Shown here: positions 50,233 through 58,077 of the stretch, one piece after another | Numbering within the stretch: the first letter of the stretch is position 1 | Layout of the letters: every line of letters begins with the position of its first letter | Source of the DNA: Haloarchaeobius litoreus | GTDB lineage: Archaea; Halobacteriota; Halobacteria; Halobacteriales; Natrialbaceae | Reading direction: 5' to 3' | NCBI RefSeq assembly: GCF_024495425.1 | Contig: NZ_JANHJR010000004.1 | Location: 248,001 to 312,000, forward strand | Length of the DNA: 64,000 nt | Notes under the pieces: generated by a model | Told to the model about the DNA's origin: nothing | The model's input: the letters and a program-made list of their open reading frames with translations, nothing else | Database searches by the model: none | Translations under genes and position numbers: made by a program

Positions 50233-51488
50233 GACAGCCACCTCGTCTGGGTCGCGGCGACCGAGCGCCCGAGCGGCACCTCGGGGTCCCACTCGACGAC
50301 CGGGACGTCGCCGGCACGGAGCATCGTGACGCGGTTCGTCCGCTCGATGGCCGCGAGCTGCCGGCCGAGCGTGTCGGTCTGGACCACGTCGGGGCTGACG
50401 ACGCTCACCGGGTAGCCGTAGGCGTCGAGCCGACGGACGGTCGTGACGATCCAGTCGTCACACAACGGCGAGAGCAGGATGATCTGTGCCCCGTCGGGCA
50501 ACCGCTCGCGGAGCGTCTGGAACTGTCGGTCCTGGTCGTCGTCGTCCGACGGGGGCACGGGGTGGAACGCCGGATTCGTCGCGAGTGCCTGCTGGGCCCG
50601 GACGAGGTGCTCCCGACCGTTGCCGGTCGGGACCCAGCAGAGTTCCCGGCCGAAGGCCGCGACCCCGGCCTGGTTGCGGTCGCCGAGCAGCTGGACGAGC
50701 AGCTGTTCGGCGGCGGAGACACAGAGCCCGACGGCGTGGATGTCGTCGGTCGTGGCGTGGTACGCACTCGAGCGGGCGTCGACCAGCACGACGACGTTCA
50801 CCGAACGCTCGGTCCGGAACTCGATTGTCGCCAGCTCGTTCGTCCGCGCGTAGCGCTTCCAGTCGACCCGGTTCTTCGCGTCGCCGTGTTTGTACTCGCG
50901 GGTCCGGTCGAACTCGATGCCCTGACCGACCTGCGCCGAGAGCACGCGCCCGACGTAGTCGAGCGTCTGGGGACGTAGTGGCGAGGAGTCCAGGTCCGTG
51001 GTGCAGTCGATCTCGGTCTCGCCCACCACCGTCGTCTCCAGCTCGTGCTCGCCGCTGAGGTCCCTGACGACGGCCGTCGCCGGCTGGAACCGGTGCTTGC
51101 CCCGCTTGGCCTCGACGGTGTAGGAGTACGTCGTCTCGGCCCCGGGGCGCAACACCGCACCACGCCGTGGCGAGTCCGCGACGACCGAGAGTGCCGGCGG
51201 GACGCCGTCGACGAACCGGAGGTCGAACAGCGGCCGGTCGCCCTCGTTCCGGATCGTCGTCTCCACCTCGACGTACTCGCCGTTCTTCGGCGTGGTCTCG
51301 CTGAGCTGCCGCGAGACGGTCAGCTCGGGTTCCCACGCGGGGCTCACCTCCGGGTAGACCGCGTAGACGACGCCGACGGCCGCGAGGACGAGCAGCGACG
51401 GCCGATTCGCCGCCAGCCCGACGACGAGCGCGAGCGCGGAGAACACGAGGACGCCGCGCCAGCGGTTCGTGTCCTCGAACCGGCTCAC
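50229..51488 (-). CDS. DUF58 protein with VWA-like domain
   Basis: 419 aa from a GTG at 51488 that overlaps the preceding stop. Two N-terminal membrane helices (VLVFSALALVVGLAANRPSLLVLAAV) precede a beta-sandwich, the DUF58 motif EFDRTREYKHGDAKNRVDWKRYART, and a VWA-like fold (VNVVVLVDARSS). DUF58 proteins pair with MoxR ATPases. It probably sits in the membrane with its globular part inside the cell. Confidence 0.88.
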   Translation of the reverse strand: MSRFEDTNRWRGVLVFSALALVVGLAANRPSLLVLAAVGVVYAVYPEVSPAWEPELTVSRQLSETTPKNGEYVEVETTIRNEGDRPLFDLRFVDGVPPALSVVADSPRRGAVLRPGAETTYSYTVEAKRGKHRFQPATAVVRDLSGEHELETTVVGETEIDCTTDLDSSPLRPQTLDYVGRVLSAQVGQGIEFDRTREYKHGDAKNRVDWKRYARTNELATIEFRTERSVNVVVLVDARSSAYHATTDDIHAVGLCVSAAEQLLVQLLGDRNQAGVAAFGRELCWVPTGNGREHLVRAQQALATNPAFHPVPPSDDDDQDRQFQTLRERLPDGAQIILLSPLCDDWIVTTVRRLDAYGYPVSVVSPDVVQTDTLGRQLAAIERTNRVTMLRAGDVPVVEWDPEVPLGRSVAATQTRWLS

Positions 51489-52144
51489 GAACGGCTCACC
51501 CCGGACTGCCGCCGGTCCGCGGGGCCGGAGTCGGCCGGCCTCGCGGCGGTCGGACCGACCTCCTCGCTGGCGTCGACGAGCGCGCGGGCGGTCCGGTGGG
51601 CTCCGACCTGGACCCACGGCCGGAGCCGGAGCCACGACCGGAGTATCGCGCTCGCCCGCGCTCGCCTGCTCGGTCGGTCCGCAAGGAACAGCGCCGCGTC
51701 GCGGTCGTCCGTCCAGTCTCCGGTCGCGACGCGCAGCTCCGCCTCGGTCCGGCTGCAGTTCTCCGACCGCATCAGCCAGTGGACCACGTCGCTGTGCAGG
51801 CGCTCGCGGATGCCGGCCCGGTCCGTCCCGCCGACGAGGGGCAGCAGCGCGAGACGGCTCCCCATCGCGTCGTCGAAATCGTCCCCGGGAACCGGCAGTG
51901 AGATGGCCCGCTCCGGGTCGGGCGTAGTCACCTCGTCGACGTTGCCGGGGCGTCCCGAGAGGACGAGCAGGAGGGCGAGCGCGAAGCCCGTGGCCGCGAC
52001 CGCGGCGACGACCAGATAGTCGTTGCCGAGCAACTCGACGGCCGCGTCGACCGGGAGCAGGCTCGCGATGTTCCCGCCCGTAAGCAGGAAGCCAGCGATG
52101 GCAGCGATGCCGACTAGTCCGAGGCCCGCCCGGCGGAGCTTCAT
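51485..52144 (-). CDS. Membrane protein of the DUF58 operon, unknown family
   Basis: 219 aa with two or three N-terminal helices (AGLGLVGIAAIAGFLLTGG, YLVVAAVAATGFALALLLVL) and a soluble Arg-rich C-terminal part (IRERLHSDVVHWLMRSENCSRTEAELRVATGDW). Its ATG overlaps the stop of the DUF4129 gene (ATGA) and its stop overlaps the DUF58 start. It is found in such haloarchaeal operons, but I cannot assign a function. Confidence 0.75.
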   Translation of the reverse strand: MKLRRAGLGLVGIAAIAGFLLTGGNIASLLPVDAAVELLGNDYLVVAAVAATGFALALLLVLSGRPGNVDEVTTPDPERAISLPVPGDDFDDAMGSRLALLPLVGGTDRAGIRERLHSDVVHWLMRSENCSRTEAELRVATGDWTDDRDAALFLADRPSRRARASAILRSWLRLRPWVQVGAHRTARALVDASEEVGPTAARPADSGPADRRQSGVSRS

Positions 52145-53019
52145 GTCACACCACCGTACTGGCGCTTGAACTCCTCGACCGTCTCACGAGCCCGGCGGGA
52201 CCGTTCCTCGGTGACCGGCTGGCCCGCGTAGCGGACCTGCTCGTAGAGGTCGGTGAGCGTCCGGGCTAGCGACGGGTCGGCCCCGGCGGCTCGGGCGGCC
52301 TCCTCGCACTCGCGCGGTGTCTTCGAGACGTCCTGGTCGAGACCGAGCGTGCGTACCATCTCGTACCAGGCCGCGCTCACCTCGTCCTCCGGGTCGGCGA
52401 CGTAGGTGACCGACTGGGACTGCGTCGCGCGTTCGGCGTCGCGACCATCGAAGAGGCCGGTGAGCCGGTGACGGAACACGTACAGCAGGGCGAGTGCACC
52501 GAGGAGCAGCACGAACGGCAGGAGCTGCCCGAGGAGGGCGAGGAGCCGGTCGAGCAGTGAGCGTTCTGGCTCGGTCGGCGTCGACCCCTGACCCTGCTCG
52601 TCACCGGGTGCCTCCTGGTCGCCGTCGACGTCCGGATTCGCGCCCGCCTCATCCTGCGGTTCGCCCCCCATGTCCCGGGGGATCTCACGGCGCTCGTCGC
52701 CCTCACCGTCGTCGAGTTGCTGGCCCCCACCCGGACCGCTTCTTTCAGGTTCCACCGACTCCGACTCGCCCTCATCCTCCGGGACGACCCGCTGACCGCT
52801 GGTACCGGGTTCGGTGCTCGGTCCCCCCTCGTCCTCGCCGGTCACCGCGTCGCGCAGCTCGCCCGCGTCGTCCTCGCTGAACGGTAGCGACGAGTAGTCG
52901 ACGTCGATGACCTCGTCGGGCTCCGTCGTCACTGCGTCGCCGAGCGCGTTCGAACTCGCTCCGAGTGCGAACAGCAGACATATCGCGAGCCCGACGCTCA
53001 GTACGTTTCCTCGTTCCAT
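52141..53019 (-). CDS. DUF4129-domain membrane protein
   Basis: 292 aa. A signal or anchor helix (LSVGLAICLLFALGASSNALGD) is followed by a long acidic, Gly/Glu/Asp-rich outer region (about 40-160), one transmembrane helix (LLPFVLLLGALALLYVFRHRL) and the DUF4129 end: VSAAWYEMVRTLGLDQDVSKTPRECEEAARAAG ... YEQVRYAGQPVTEE. The W-Y-E-M and T-P-x-E motifs are diagnostic. First gene of the four-gene operon reading toward moxR. Confidence 0.85.
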   Translation of the reverse strand: MERGNVLSVGLAICLLFALGASSNALGDAVTTEPDEVIDVDYSSLPFSEDDAGELRDAVTGEDEGGPSTEPGTSGQRVVPEDEGESESVEPERSGPGGGQQLDDGEGDERREIPRDMGGEPQDEAGANPDVDGDQEAPGDEQGQGSTPTEPERSLLDRLLALLGQLLPFVLLLGALALLYVFRHRLTGLFDGRDAERATQSQSVTYVADPEDEVSAAWYEMVRTLGLDQDVSKTPRECEEAARAAGADPSLARTLTDLYEQVRYAGQPVTEERSRRARETVEEFKRQYGGVT

Positions 53020-53265
53020 GCTGGAACTGTCTCGTCTCCCGACTCGGACGTGGCTCTGTTAACTATGCAGTACATAGTCGATGTAAGCGGTCTCTGACGC
53101 CACAGCGGCCGTGCTGAGGGCGCTCTAAGCGGCACCTTCCCGCCGGGTTCGGCATCCCCTGTGGCGCAGTAGCTCACAGCCTTCGGCCCGGTAGCACTGT
53201 GCTGCCATATCGCACGGGTTCGTACGTCCACTATTACTATTCCCCGCTCCGCGGTCCCATCGAGT

Positions 53266-53388
53266 ATGTCCGGACGACTGTCCGAGGACGACTGGAGGAG
53301 AATCGAACGCTTCGCAAAAACCCCGGCATACAAACGACAGCCCGAACAGTTACTGCCCGAAGGCGAGGAGGAAGCCGACGCCGAGTAA
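53266..53388 (+). CDS. 40-aa acidic small protein
   Basis: ATG at 53266 gives a short protein starting MSGRLSEDDWRRIERFAKTP and ending in an acidic EGEEEADAE tail. It has haloarchaeal composition, a plausible initiation context with AT-rich bases (CTATTACTATT) about 30 nt upstream, and ends one base before the stop of the convergent HTH gene. I do not recognise a domain. Confidence 0.6.
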   Translation: MSGRLSEDDWRRIERFAKTPAYKRQPEQLLPEGEEEADAE

Positions 53389-53389
53389 C

Positions 53390-53731
53390 TCACTCGACGA
53401 GGTTCTGTGCCTCGATCTGCTCCCAGATACGCTCCCCTTTCTCAGTGATTCCGTAGACGCGACCCTTGCGTCGGTTCTCGGGGACCAACAGCTCCACGAG
53501 GTCACGGTCGCGCAGCTCGTTCAGTGCCCGCGAGACATGCGTGATGGCGACGTCCCACTCACCCGCGATCTGTGAGGGCGTCGCCGGCCCCTCGTCGAGC
53601 CGCCGAAGCACCGTCACGCGGTAGTTCGAACTGATGACGAAGCCGATGTCGTTCCACTCGTCGCTCACGCCGACCACCTCGTAGTGCTCGGATAACAAAG
53701 CGCCGAGACTGTCTCGGAGTAACCGAGCCAT
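53390..53731 (-). CDS. Winged-helix regulator (MarR/PhiH1-like)
   Basis: 113 aa from the ATG at 53731. The HTH is RVTVLRRLDEGPATPSQIAGEWDVAITHVSRALNELRDRDLVELL, followed by a wing NRRKGRVYGITEKG. Its start codon shares two bases with that of the divergent zinc microprotein gene within CCATGG. Such an arrangement means both promoters must lie inside the partner's coding sequence. It is analogous to the pair at 41.8-42.2 kb. Confidence 0.82.
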   Translation of the reverse strand: MARLLRDSLGALLSEHYEVVGVSDEWNDIGFVISSNYRVTVLRRLDEGPATPSQIAGEWDVAITHVSRALNELRDRDLVELLVPENRRKGRVYGITEKGERIWEQIEAQNLVE

Positions 53732-53909
53732 GGAACACGTACATCCCGACGGACGCACCGACCCGACGACCTGCGAGAACTGCGGGACGCACGTCTCCGC
53801 CAGCTTCGTCCGGGTCTTCGGAGACAACGAGGGGACGCTGCACCGCTGCTCTGAGTGCACCACGGTGAGCGAGCTGATGGACGGGCTGGGGAGCGACCCC
53901 CAGCGGTGA
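53730..53909 (+). CDS. 59-aa zinc microprotein (C-x2-C ... H-x-C-x2-C type)
   Basis: Key features: TTCENCGTHVSASFVRVFGD and LHRCSECTT. The VSxxFVRVFG core and the two C-x2-C pairs match the 44-aa protein at 42052. The ATG at 53730 overlaps the divergent HTH start codon at 53731. Probably a zinc-stabilised partner of the HTH regulator; this is inferred from the repeated pairing. Confidence 0.75.
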   Translation: MEHVHPDGRTDPTTCENCGTHVSASFVRVFGDNEGTLHRCSECTTVSELMDGLGSDPQR

Positions 53910-53936
53910 GAGCCAGCCGGTGGAACCGACGCCGCA

Positions 53937-54494
53937 TCAGCTCTCACCTCGCTGGACGGGGATGCTATCCATCTCCTTGTTGCGACGACGGTTCGTGACG
54001 AAGTGTACTGTGGACAACATGGCGAACGCGACGACGATGACGATGCCCGCGACCGGTGTGCTCAGTGCACCCAGAACGGAGACGTTGGCGACGACGAGCA
54101 GGAAGAAGGCGGCCGACAGGCCCGCGAGCGCGATGTAGTATCGGTGCCACGGTACCTCTTGCTCGTCGTCGTCCGGCATGTACCGGTCGATCTCGCGGGC
54201 CTGGTCGGAGAGCTCGATGAGGCCGGTGTCGGGGTCGTAGGTGATGAGCCCGACCGACTCCAGTTTCGGGACGTGTGTCTGGTACACCGAGACGTACACC
54301 CGCTTGCTCTGTTTGTCGGTGAGTTCGTCCACGGTCGTATCGTTCTCCCACGCGGCGATCTGGTTGGCGAGGTCCATCAGCTCGATCGGATCATCCCGCT
54401 TCTGCAATCGTGAGAGGATGAACCGGCGACGCGAGTTGCTGAGGATGTCGAACACGACGTCCTGGGTCAGCTCCTCTCCCTCTGTTTCTGACAT
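53937..54494 (-). CDS. Membrane-anchored HTH protein (DUF7344 type)
   Basis: 185 aa from the ATG at 54494. The N-terminal winged helix (DILSNSRRRFILSRLQKRDDPIELMDLANQIAAWEN, VYQTHVPKLESVGLITYDPDTGLIEL) is followed by two transmembrane helices (YYIALAGLSAAFFLLVVANV, VAGIVIVVAFAMLSTVHFV) and a basic tail. It is closely related to the protein at 56750. Likely a membrane-linked transcription regulator; the signal is unknown. Confidence 0.83.
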   Translation of the reverse strand: MSETEGEELTQDVVFDILSNSRRRFILSRLQKRDDPIELMDLANQIAAWENDTTVDELTDKQSKRVYVSVYQTHVPKLESVGLITYDPDTGLIELSDQAREIDRYMPDDDEQEVPWHRYYIALAGLSAAFFLLVVANVSVLGALSTPVAGIVIVVAFAMLSTVHFVTNRRRNKEMDSIPVQRGES

Positions 54495-54641
54495 TACTGG
54501 GGATTGCGCCGCCACGTGTTATGTGGCCGGATAGAACGGTGTACGGTTGAAGTCGGCTTAGTTATCAAGCAGCTAGTTACCGTATGACTGTGATACTCGA
54601 CTTCGACCACCCTGACTTGCATCGTTCGAGTACTCATCCGT

Positions 54642-56456
54642 TCACTCCACCGTGACGCTCTTGGCGAGGTTTCGTGGCTTGTCGATGTCGCGCCCGAGGG
54701 CGTCGGCGACGTGGTACGACACGAGCTGGAGCTGGACGTTCGCGAGCAGGCCGCGCAGACACGGTGCTGCCGCCGGAATCGGGAGCACGTCGTCGACGAC
54801 GGCCGTCACCTTGTCGTGGTCCTGGTGGGTGATGCCGATGACCGGTGCGCCCCTGGCTTTCACCTCCTGGACGTTGCCGAGGGTCTTCTCGACGTTGCGG
54901 CCGGTGAAGACGGCGAACACCGGGGTCTTCGGCCCCACGAGCGCGAGCGGACCGTGTTTCAGCTCGCCCGCCGCGAACCCCTCCGCGTGCTCGTAGGTGA
55001 TCTCCTTGAACTTCAGCGCGCCCTCCAGCGCGACGGGGTAGCCCTCGGCGCGGCCGATGAAGAAGTACGCGTCCTGGCCGCGGTAGCTCTCGAGCAGGTG
55101 CGAGACCTCGTTGGTCCCGAGGAGCGACTCGAACTGGTCCGGAAGCGCCTGGAGCCCCGCGAGGAGCGTGTCGAGCTGGTCGCTGTAGGAGCCAGTGCGG
55201 TCCCGGGTGAGGACCTCCGAGAGCAGCGCGAGCGTCACCACCTGGGACGAGAACGTCTTGGTCGCCGCGACACCGATCTCCGGGCCGGCGCGGATGAACA
55301 GCGCGTCGTCGAACTCGCGGGCCGCGGTCGAGCCGACCACGTTCGTCACCGCGAGTGTGCGCGCGCCGGCGGCCTGTGCGTACCTGAGCGACGCGAGCGT
55401 ATCCGCGGTCTCGCCGCTCTGAGTGACACCGATGACCAGGGTATCCTCCTCCAGCGGCGGCGGGTTCGTCGCGTACTCGCCGGCACTGTGGACGTTCGAC
55501 GGAATGCCACGGTCGAGGAGGAACTGCCGCGCGTAGAGCGCGGCGTGGTACGACGTGCCGCAGGCGACGAACTGCACGTCGCGGACGTCGTCGAACTCCC
55601 CGGGCTCGAACTCGTCGAGCGCGACGTACTCCCGGCTATCCGGGATGCGCCCCTGGATGCTCTGTCTGACCGCGTGGGGCTGTTCGTGGATCTCCTTCAG
55701 CATGAAGTGGTCGTAGCCCCGCTTGGTCGCGTCCTCGGGGTTCCAGTCCACGGTCTTCCGGTCCGGCGTCACGTTCTCTCCCAGCGGACTGCTGACCGTC
55801 GGACCGTTGCGGGAGAGCACGACCACGTCGCCGTCCTCGATGTACACGACGTCGTTCGTGTGTTCGAGGAACGCCGGGACGTCGCTCGCGAGGTAGAACT
55901 CGTCGCCGTCCAGCCCGAGGACGAGCGGCGACCCCTCTCGGGTCGCGAACAGCCGGTCGTCGTCCGCGAACAGGGCGACCAGCGCGAAGCTCCCCTCCAG
56001 TCTGTCGACGGCGCGTCTGAACGCGGTCTCGTGGTCGTCTCCCGCTCGCCTCGCCGCCTCGATGAGGTGGGGAATCACCTCGGTGTCGGTGTCGCTCGTG
56101 AACTCGTGGCCCGCGGCCTCCAGCTCACCGCGCAGCTCGTCGTGGTTCTCCACGATGCCGTTGTGGACGACGGCCACGCGCCCGCGACAGTCGGTGTGCG
56201 GGTGTGCGTTGCGGTCGCTCGGCTCGCCGTGGGTGCTCCAGCGGGTGTGGCCGACACCGAGGGTGCCCTTCAGTGACCGGCCATCCAGGGCAGCCTCCAG
56301 CGCCGAGATATCTCCCTCGCGTTTGCAGACGGTGATGTCGCTATCGCGGACGGCGACACCTGCGGAGTCGTAGCCACGGTACTCCAGATTGGCGAGGCCG
56401 CCGAGCAACGTGCCCACGGCGTCGTCCGTTCCGACGTACCCGATGATACCACACAT
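54642..56456 (-). CDS. glmS: Glutamine--fructose-6-phosphate aminotransferase (isomerising)
   Basis: 604 aa, family length, with the N-terminal nucleophile Cys2 (MCGIIGYVG) exposed after Met removal. The glutaminase domain has TRWSTHGEPSDRNAHPH, and two SIS isomerase domains follow (GTSYHAALYARQF, VTQSGETADTLASLR). The C-terminus ends KSVTVE, as in bacterial and archaeal GlmS. It makes glucosamine-6-phosphate for UDP-GlcNAc and surface glycans. A longer frame to 56555 was rejected because the Cys must follow the first Met. Confidence 0.95.
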   Translation of the reverse strand: MCGIIGYVGTDDAVGTLLGGLANLEYRGYDSAGVAVRDSDITVCKREGDISALEAALDGRSLKGTLGVGHTRWSTHGEPSDRNAHPHTDCRGRVAVVHNGIVENHDELRGELEAAGHEFTSDTDTEVIPHLIEAARRAGDDHETAFRRAVDRLEGSFALVALFADDDRLFATREGSPLVLGLDGDEFYLASDVPAFLEHTNDVVYIEDGDVVVLSRNGPTVSSPLGENVTPDRKTVDWNPEDATKRGYDHFMLKEIHEQPHAVRQSIQGRIPDSREYVALDEFEPGEFDDVRDVQFVACGTSYHAALYARQFLLDRGIPSNVHSAGEYATNPPPLEEDTLVIGVTQSGETADTLASLRYAQAAGARTLAVTNVVGSTAAREFDDALFIRAGPEIGVAATKTFSSQVVTLALLSEVLTRDRTGSYSDQLDTLLAGLQALPDQFESLLGTNEVSHLLESYRGQDAYFFIGRAEGYPVALEGALKFKEITYEHAEGFAAGELKHGPLALVGPKTPVFAVFTGRNVEKTLGNVQEVKARGAPVIGITHQDHDKVTAVVDDVLPIPAAAPCLRGLLANVQLQLVSYHVADALGRDIDKPRNLAKSVTVE

Positions 56457-56749
56457 CAGTCGACCCCACGACCCGCGCGACGGTCGGCCGGTCCGTGCTG
56501 TAGTAATGCGAGTGTGTACATGGTAGGGTATCCCCCGCAGTTTCACGGGGAACACGATACCGTAGCGTCCGCCAGTATCCGTTTAGTTATACGTCAGTTG
56601 GTGCGCTACAGTAACTAGCTATGTCGGGTAGCACGTTCCTAGAAGGAGCCCCGGACTGGCGGTCCGTGGTCACGGACAACTGATGGCGGTGCGTGCCGGG
56701 AGCCGCCGCCGAATCTCCCACACCGTCGGTGATTGGCGGCAGAGACCTG

Positions 56750-57358
56750 TCACTCCGACTGTCCTTGCGACAGCCGGCTGCCGTTGCTCAGCGCCAGCAC
56801 CAGTAACGATGTGAAGATGACGACACCGCCCGCGACGACGCCCGGGAAACCGCCGAACGCGGCGAGCGCGTAGCCGACGACCGCCACGCTGCCGAGGACG
56901 ACCGCCTCCCGGGACCCGTCGTTCTTGCTCGTATCGACGTTGAGGTAGGGTTCGAGCTGGTCGACGTTCGGTCCCTGCGAGATTGTACCGCGGTTCTTGT
57001 TGAACTCGACGATGCCCGAGTCCGCCATCTTCGGCAGGTGACACTGGTACAGGCCGACGTAGACGCGCTTGCGCTGCTGCGCCGACAGGGCCTGCTCGGT
57101 CGTGTCGTTCTCGATGGCCGCGATGTGCTCGGCGAGTTCCCCCAGTGCGACCGTCTCCTCGTCCGTCTCCTCGAGGTACTGCAGCACCAGTCGGCGTCGT
57201 TCGTTCCGGATGATCTCGAAGACGATGTCGAGCGGTAGCTCGCGCGCCGCTGAGGTAGACGCAGACTCCGCCTCGCCCGTGTTCAGCTCGTCCCCCGTTT
57301 TGGTCTCGGTAGCCGATTCTCCACCGTCTGTCGGAATCGTATCGTTCTGGGCGCTCAT
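56750..57358 (-). CDS. Membrane-anchored HTH protein (DUF7344 type)
   Basis: 202 aa. After an acidic 40-residue start comes the winged helix (DIVFEIIRNERRRLVLQYL, VALGELAEHIAAIENDTTEQALSAQQRKRVYVGLYQCHLPKMADSGIVEFN) and two helices (AVVLGSVAVVGYALAAFGGF, VAGGVVIFTSLLVLALSNGS). The domain order is the same as in the protein at 53937, so the two are paralogues either side of glmS. Confidence 0.83.
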   Translation of the reverse strand: MSAQNDTIPTDGGESATETKTGDELNTGEAESASTSAARELPLDIVFEIIRNERRRLVLQYLEETDEETVALGELAEHIAAIENDTTEQALSAQQRKRVYVGLYQCHLPKMADSGIVEFNKNRGTISQGPNVDQLEPYLNVDTSKNDGSREAVVLGSVAVVGYALAAFGGFPGVVAGGVVIFTSLLVLALSNGSRLSQGQSE

Positions 57359-57666
57359 TTCCGTTGTTTCGTGGCCTCGTATCGTTCGAACTCCCTGTCA
57401 AATCGCACTAAATCTGCATTACACGGTCGCCTACCGCAAAGGGTGCGAGGCGATATTGCCACCGTTCGCCAGCGCTCCCAACCATGCGTACTATTGACAA
57501 GGGCACTTATAAAATTAATTCCACGAATCTTACCATAACCGCGTCCAACTGCTTCCGTCAGTGGCGGATTAATAGGGGCGATGCGGTGAATTACACCGTC
57601 GCGCCGCCCGCCCCCAATCACCGTAGTAAACGTGTTGGCAATAATCCATTATTGCCGGCGCTTTTA
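57359..57666. other. 308-bp AT-rich gap without a gene
   Basis: Contains TATA-like CTTATAAAATTAATTCC near 57508-57524 and other AT runs, in contrast to its GC-rich surroundings. The open frame at 57484 uses poor codons and overlaps the HalOD1 gene on the other strand, so I do not call it. It is most likely the promoter region of the HTH gene at 57358. Confidence 0.55.
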
Positions 57667-57954
57667 TCAAAGACGCGTAATCTCGATGGTTCCATCTCCG
57701 GAGATGAAGATCCGGCATTGCTCGTAGAGAAAGGAGACGGAGAGTGTGGACTCCGCGGACCGTACTAGCGAGTCGAGCGCCTCGCAATCGACCGACGACC
57801 CGAGTGGGCCAAGTTCCATCACGTCCTGCCCCGTTGCTTCGGCGACCGCGACCGCCACCGTCGTCGCGACAGATTCGTCGCCGTGCTGTTCGAACCGAGT
57901 CTCGTACTCCTGCATGGTGCCCGCGTCACCGTTCGTAGTGCTTCCCTGGTTCAT
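57667..57954 (-). CDS. HalOD1 output-domain protein
   Basis: 95 aa from the ATG at 57954. Core: ATTVAVAVAEATGQDVMELGPLGSSVDCEALDSLV, then LSVSFLYEQCRIFISGDGTIEI. More diverged than the copies at 39437 and 41285 but with the same L-x-P/S-L-x-x-x-x-D-x-x-A-L-x-x-L pattern. Function unknown. Confidence 0.75.
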   Translation of the reverse strand: MNQGSTTNGDAGTMQEYETRFEQHGDESVATTVAVAVAEATGQDVMELGPLGSSVDCEALDSLVRSAESTLSVSFLYEQCRIFISGDGTIEITRL

Positions 57955-58077
57955 AGTTAGTCCCCGAGTGTCGCCGATGCCAACCACCACCCGCTCTTAC
58001 TGTCAACGAACTCTACTGATACCGTGCCCGGTGGCGAATGCTCGGATACCTGCTATAGACTGTCCCCATACCTTAAA

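Noticed and set aside
48407-50317. 636-codon open frame on the minus strand
   Set aside because: It covers moxR antisense and part of the DUF58 operon in another frame; Arg-rich shadow sequence.
53100-53220. GC-rich, partly self-complementary stretch resembling a tRNA
   Set aside because: No acceptor stem, anticodon arm or proper T-arm can be drawn on either strand.
54711-56276. 521-codon open frame on the plus strand
   Set aside because: Antisense to glmS, whose identity is certain.
57484-57768. 94-codon frame in the AT-rich gap
   Set aside because: Atypical codon use, and its second half is antisense to a HalOD1 gene.
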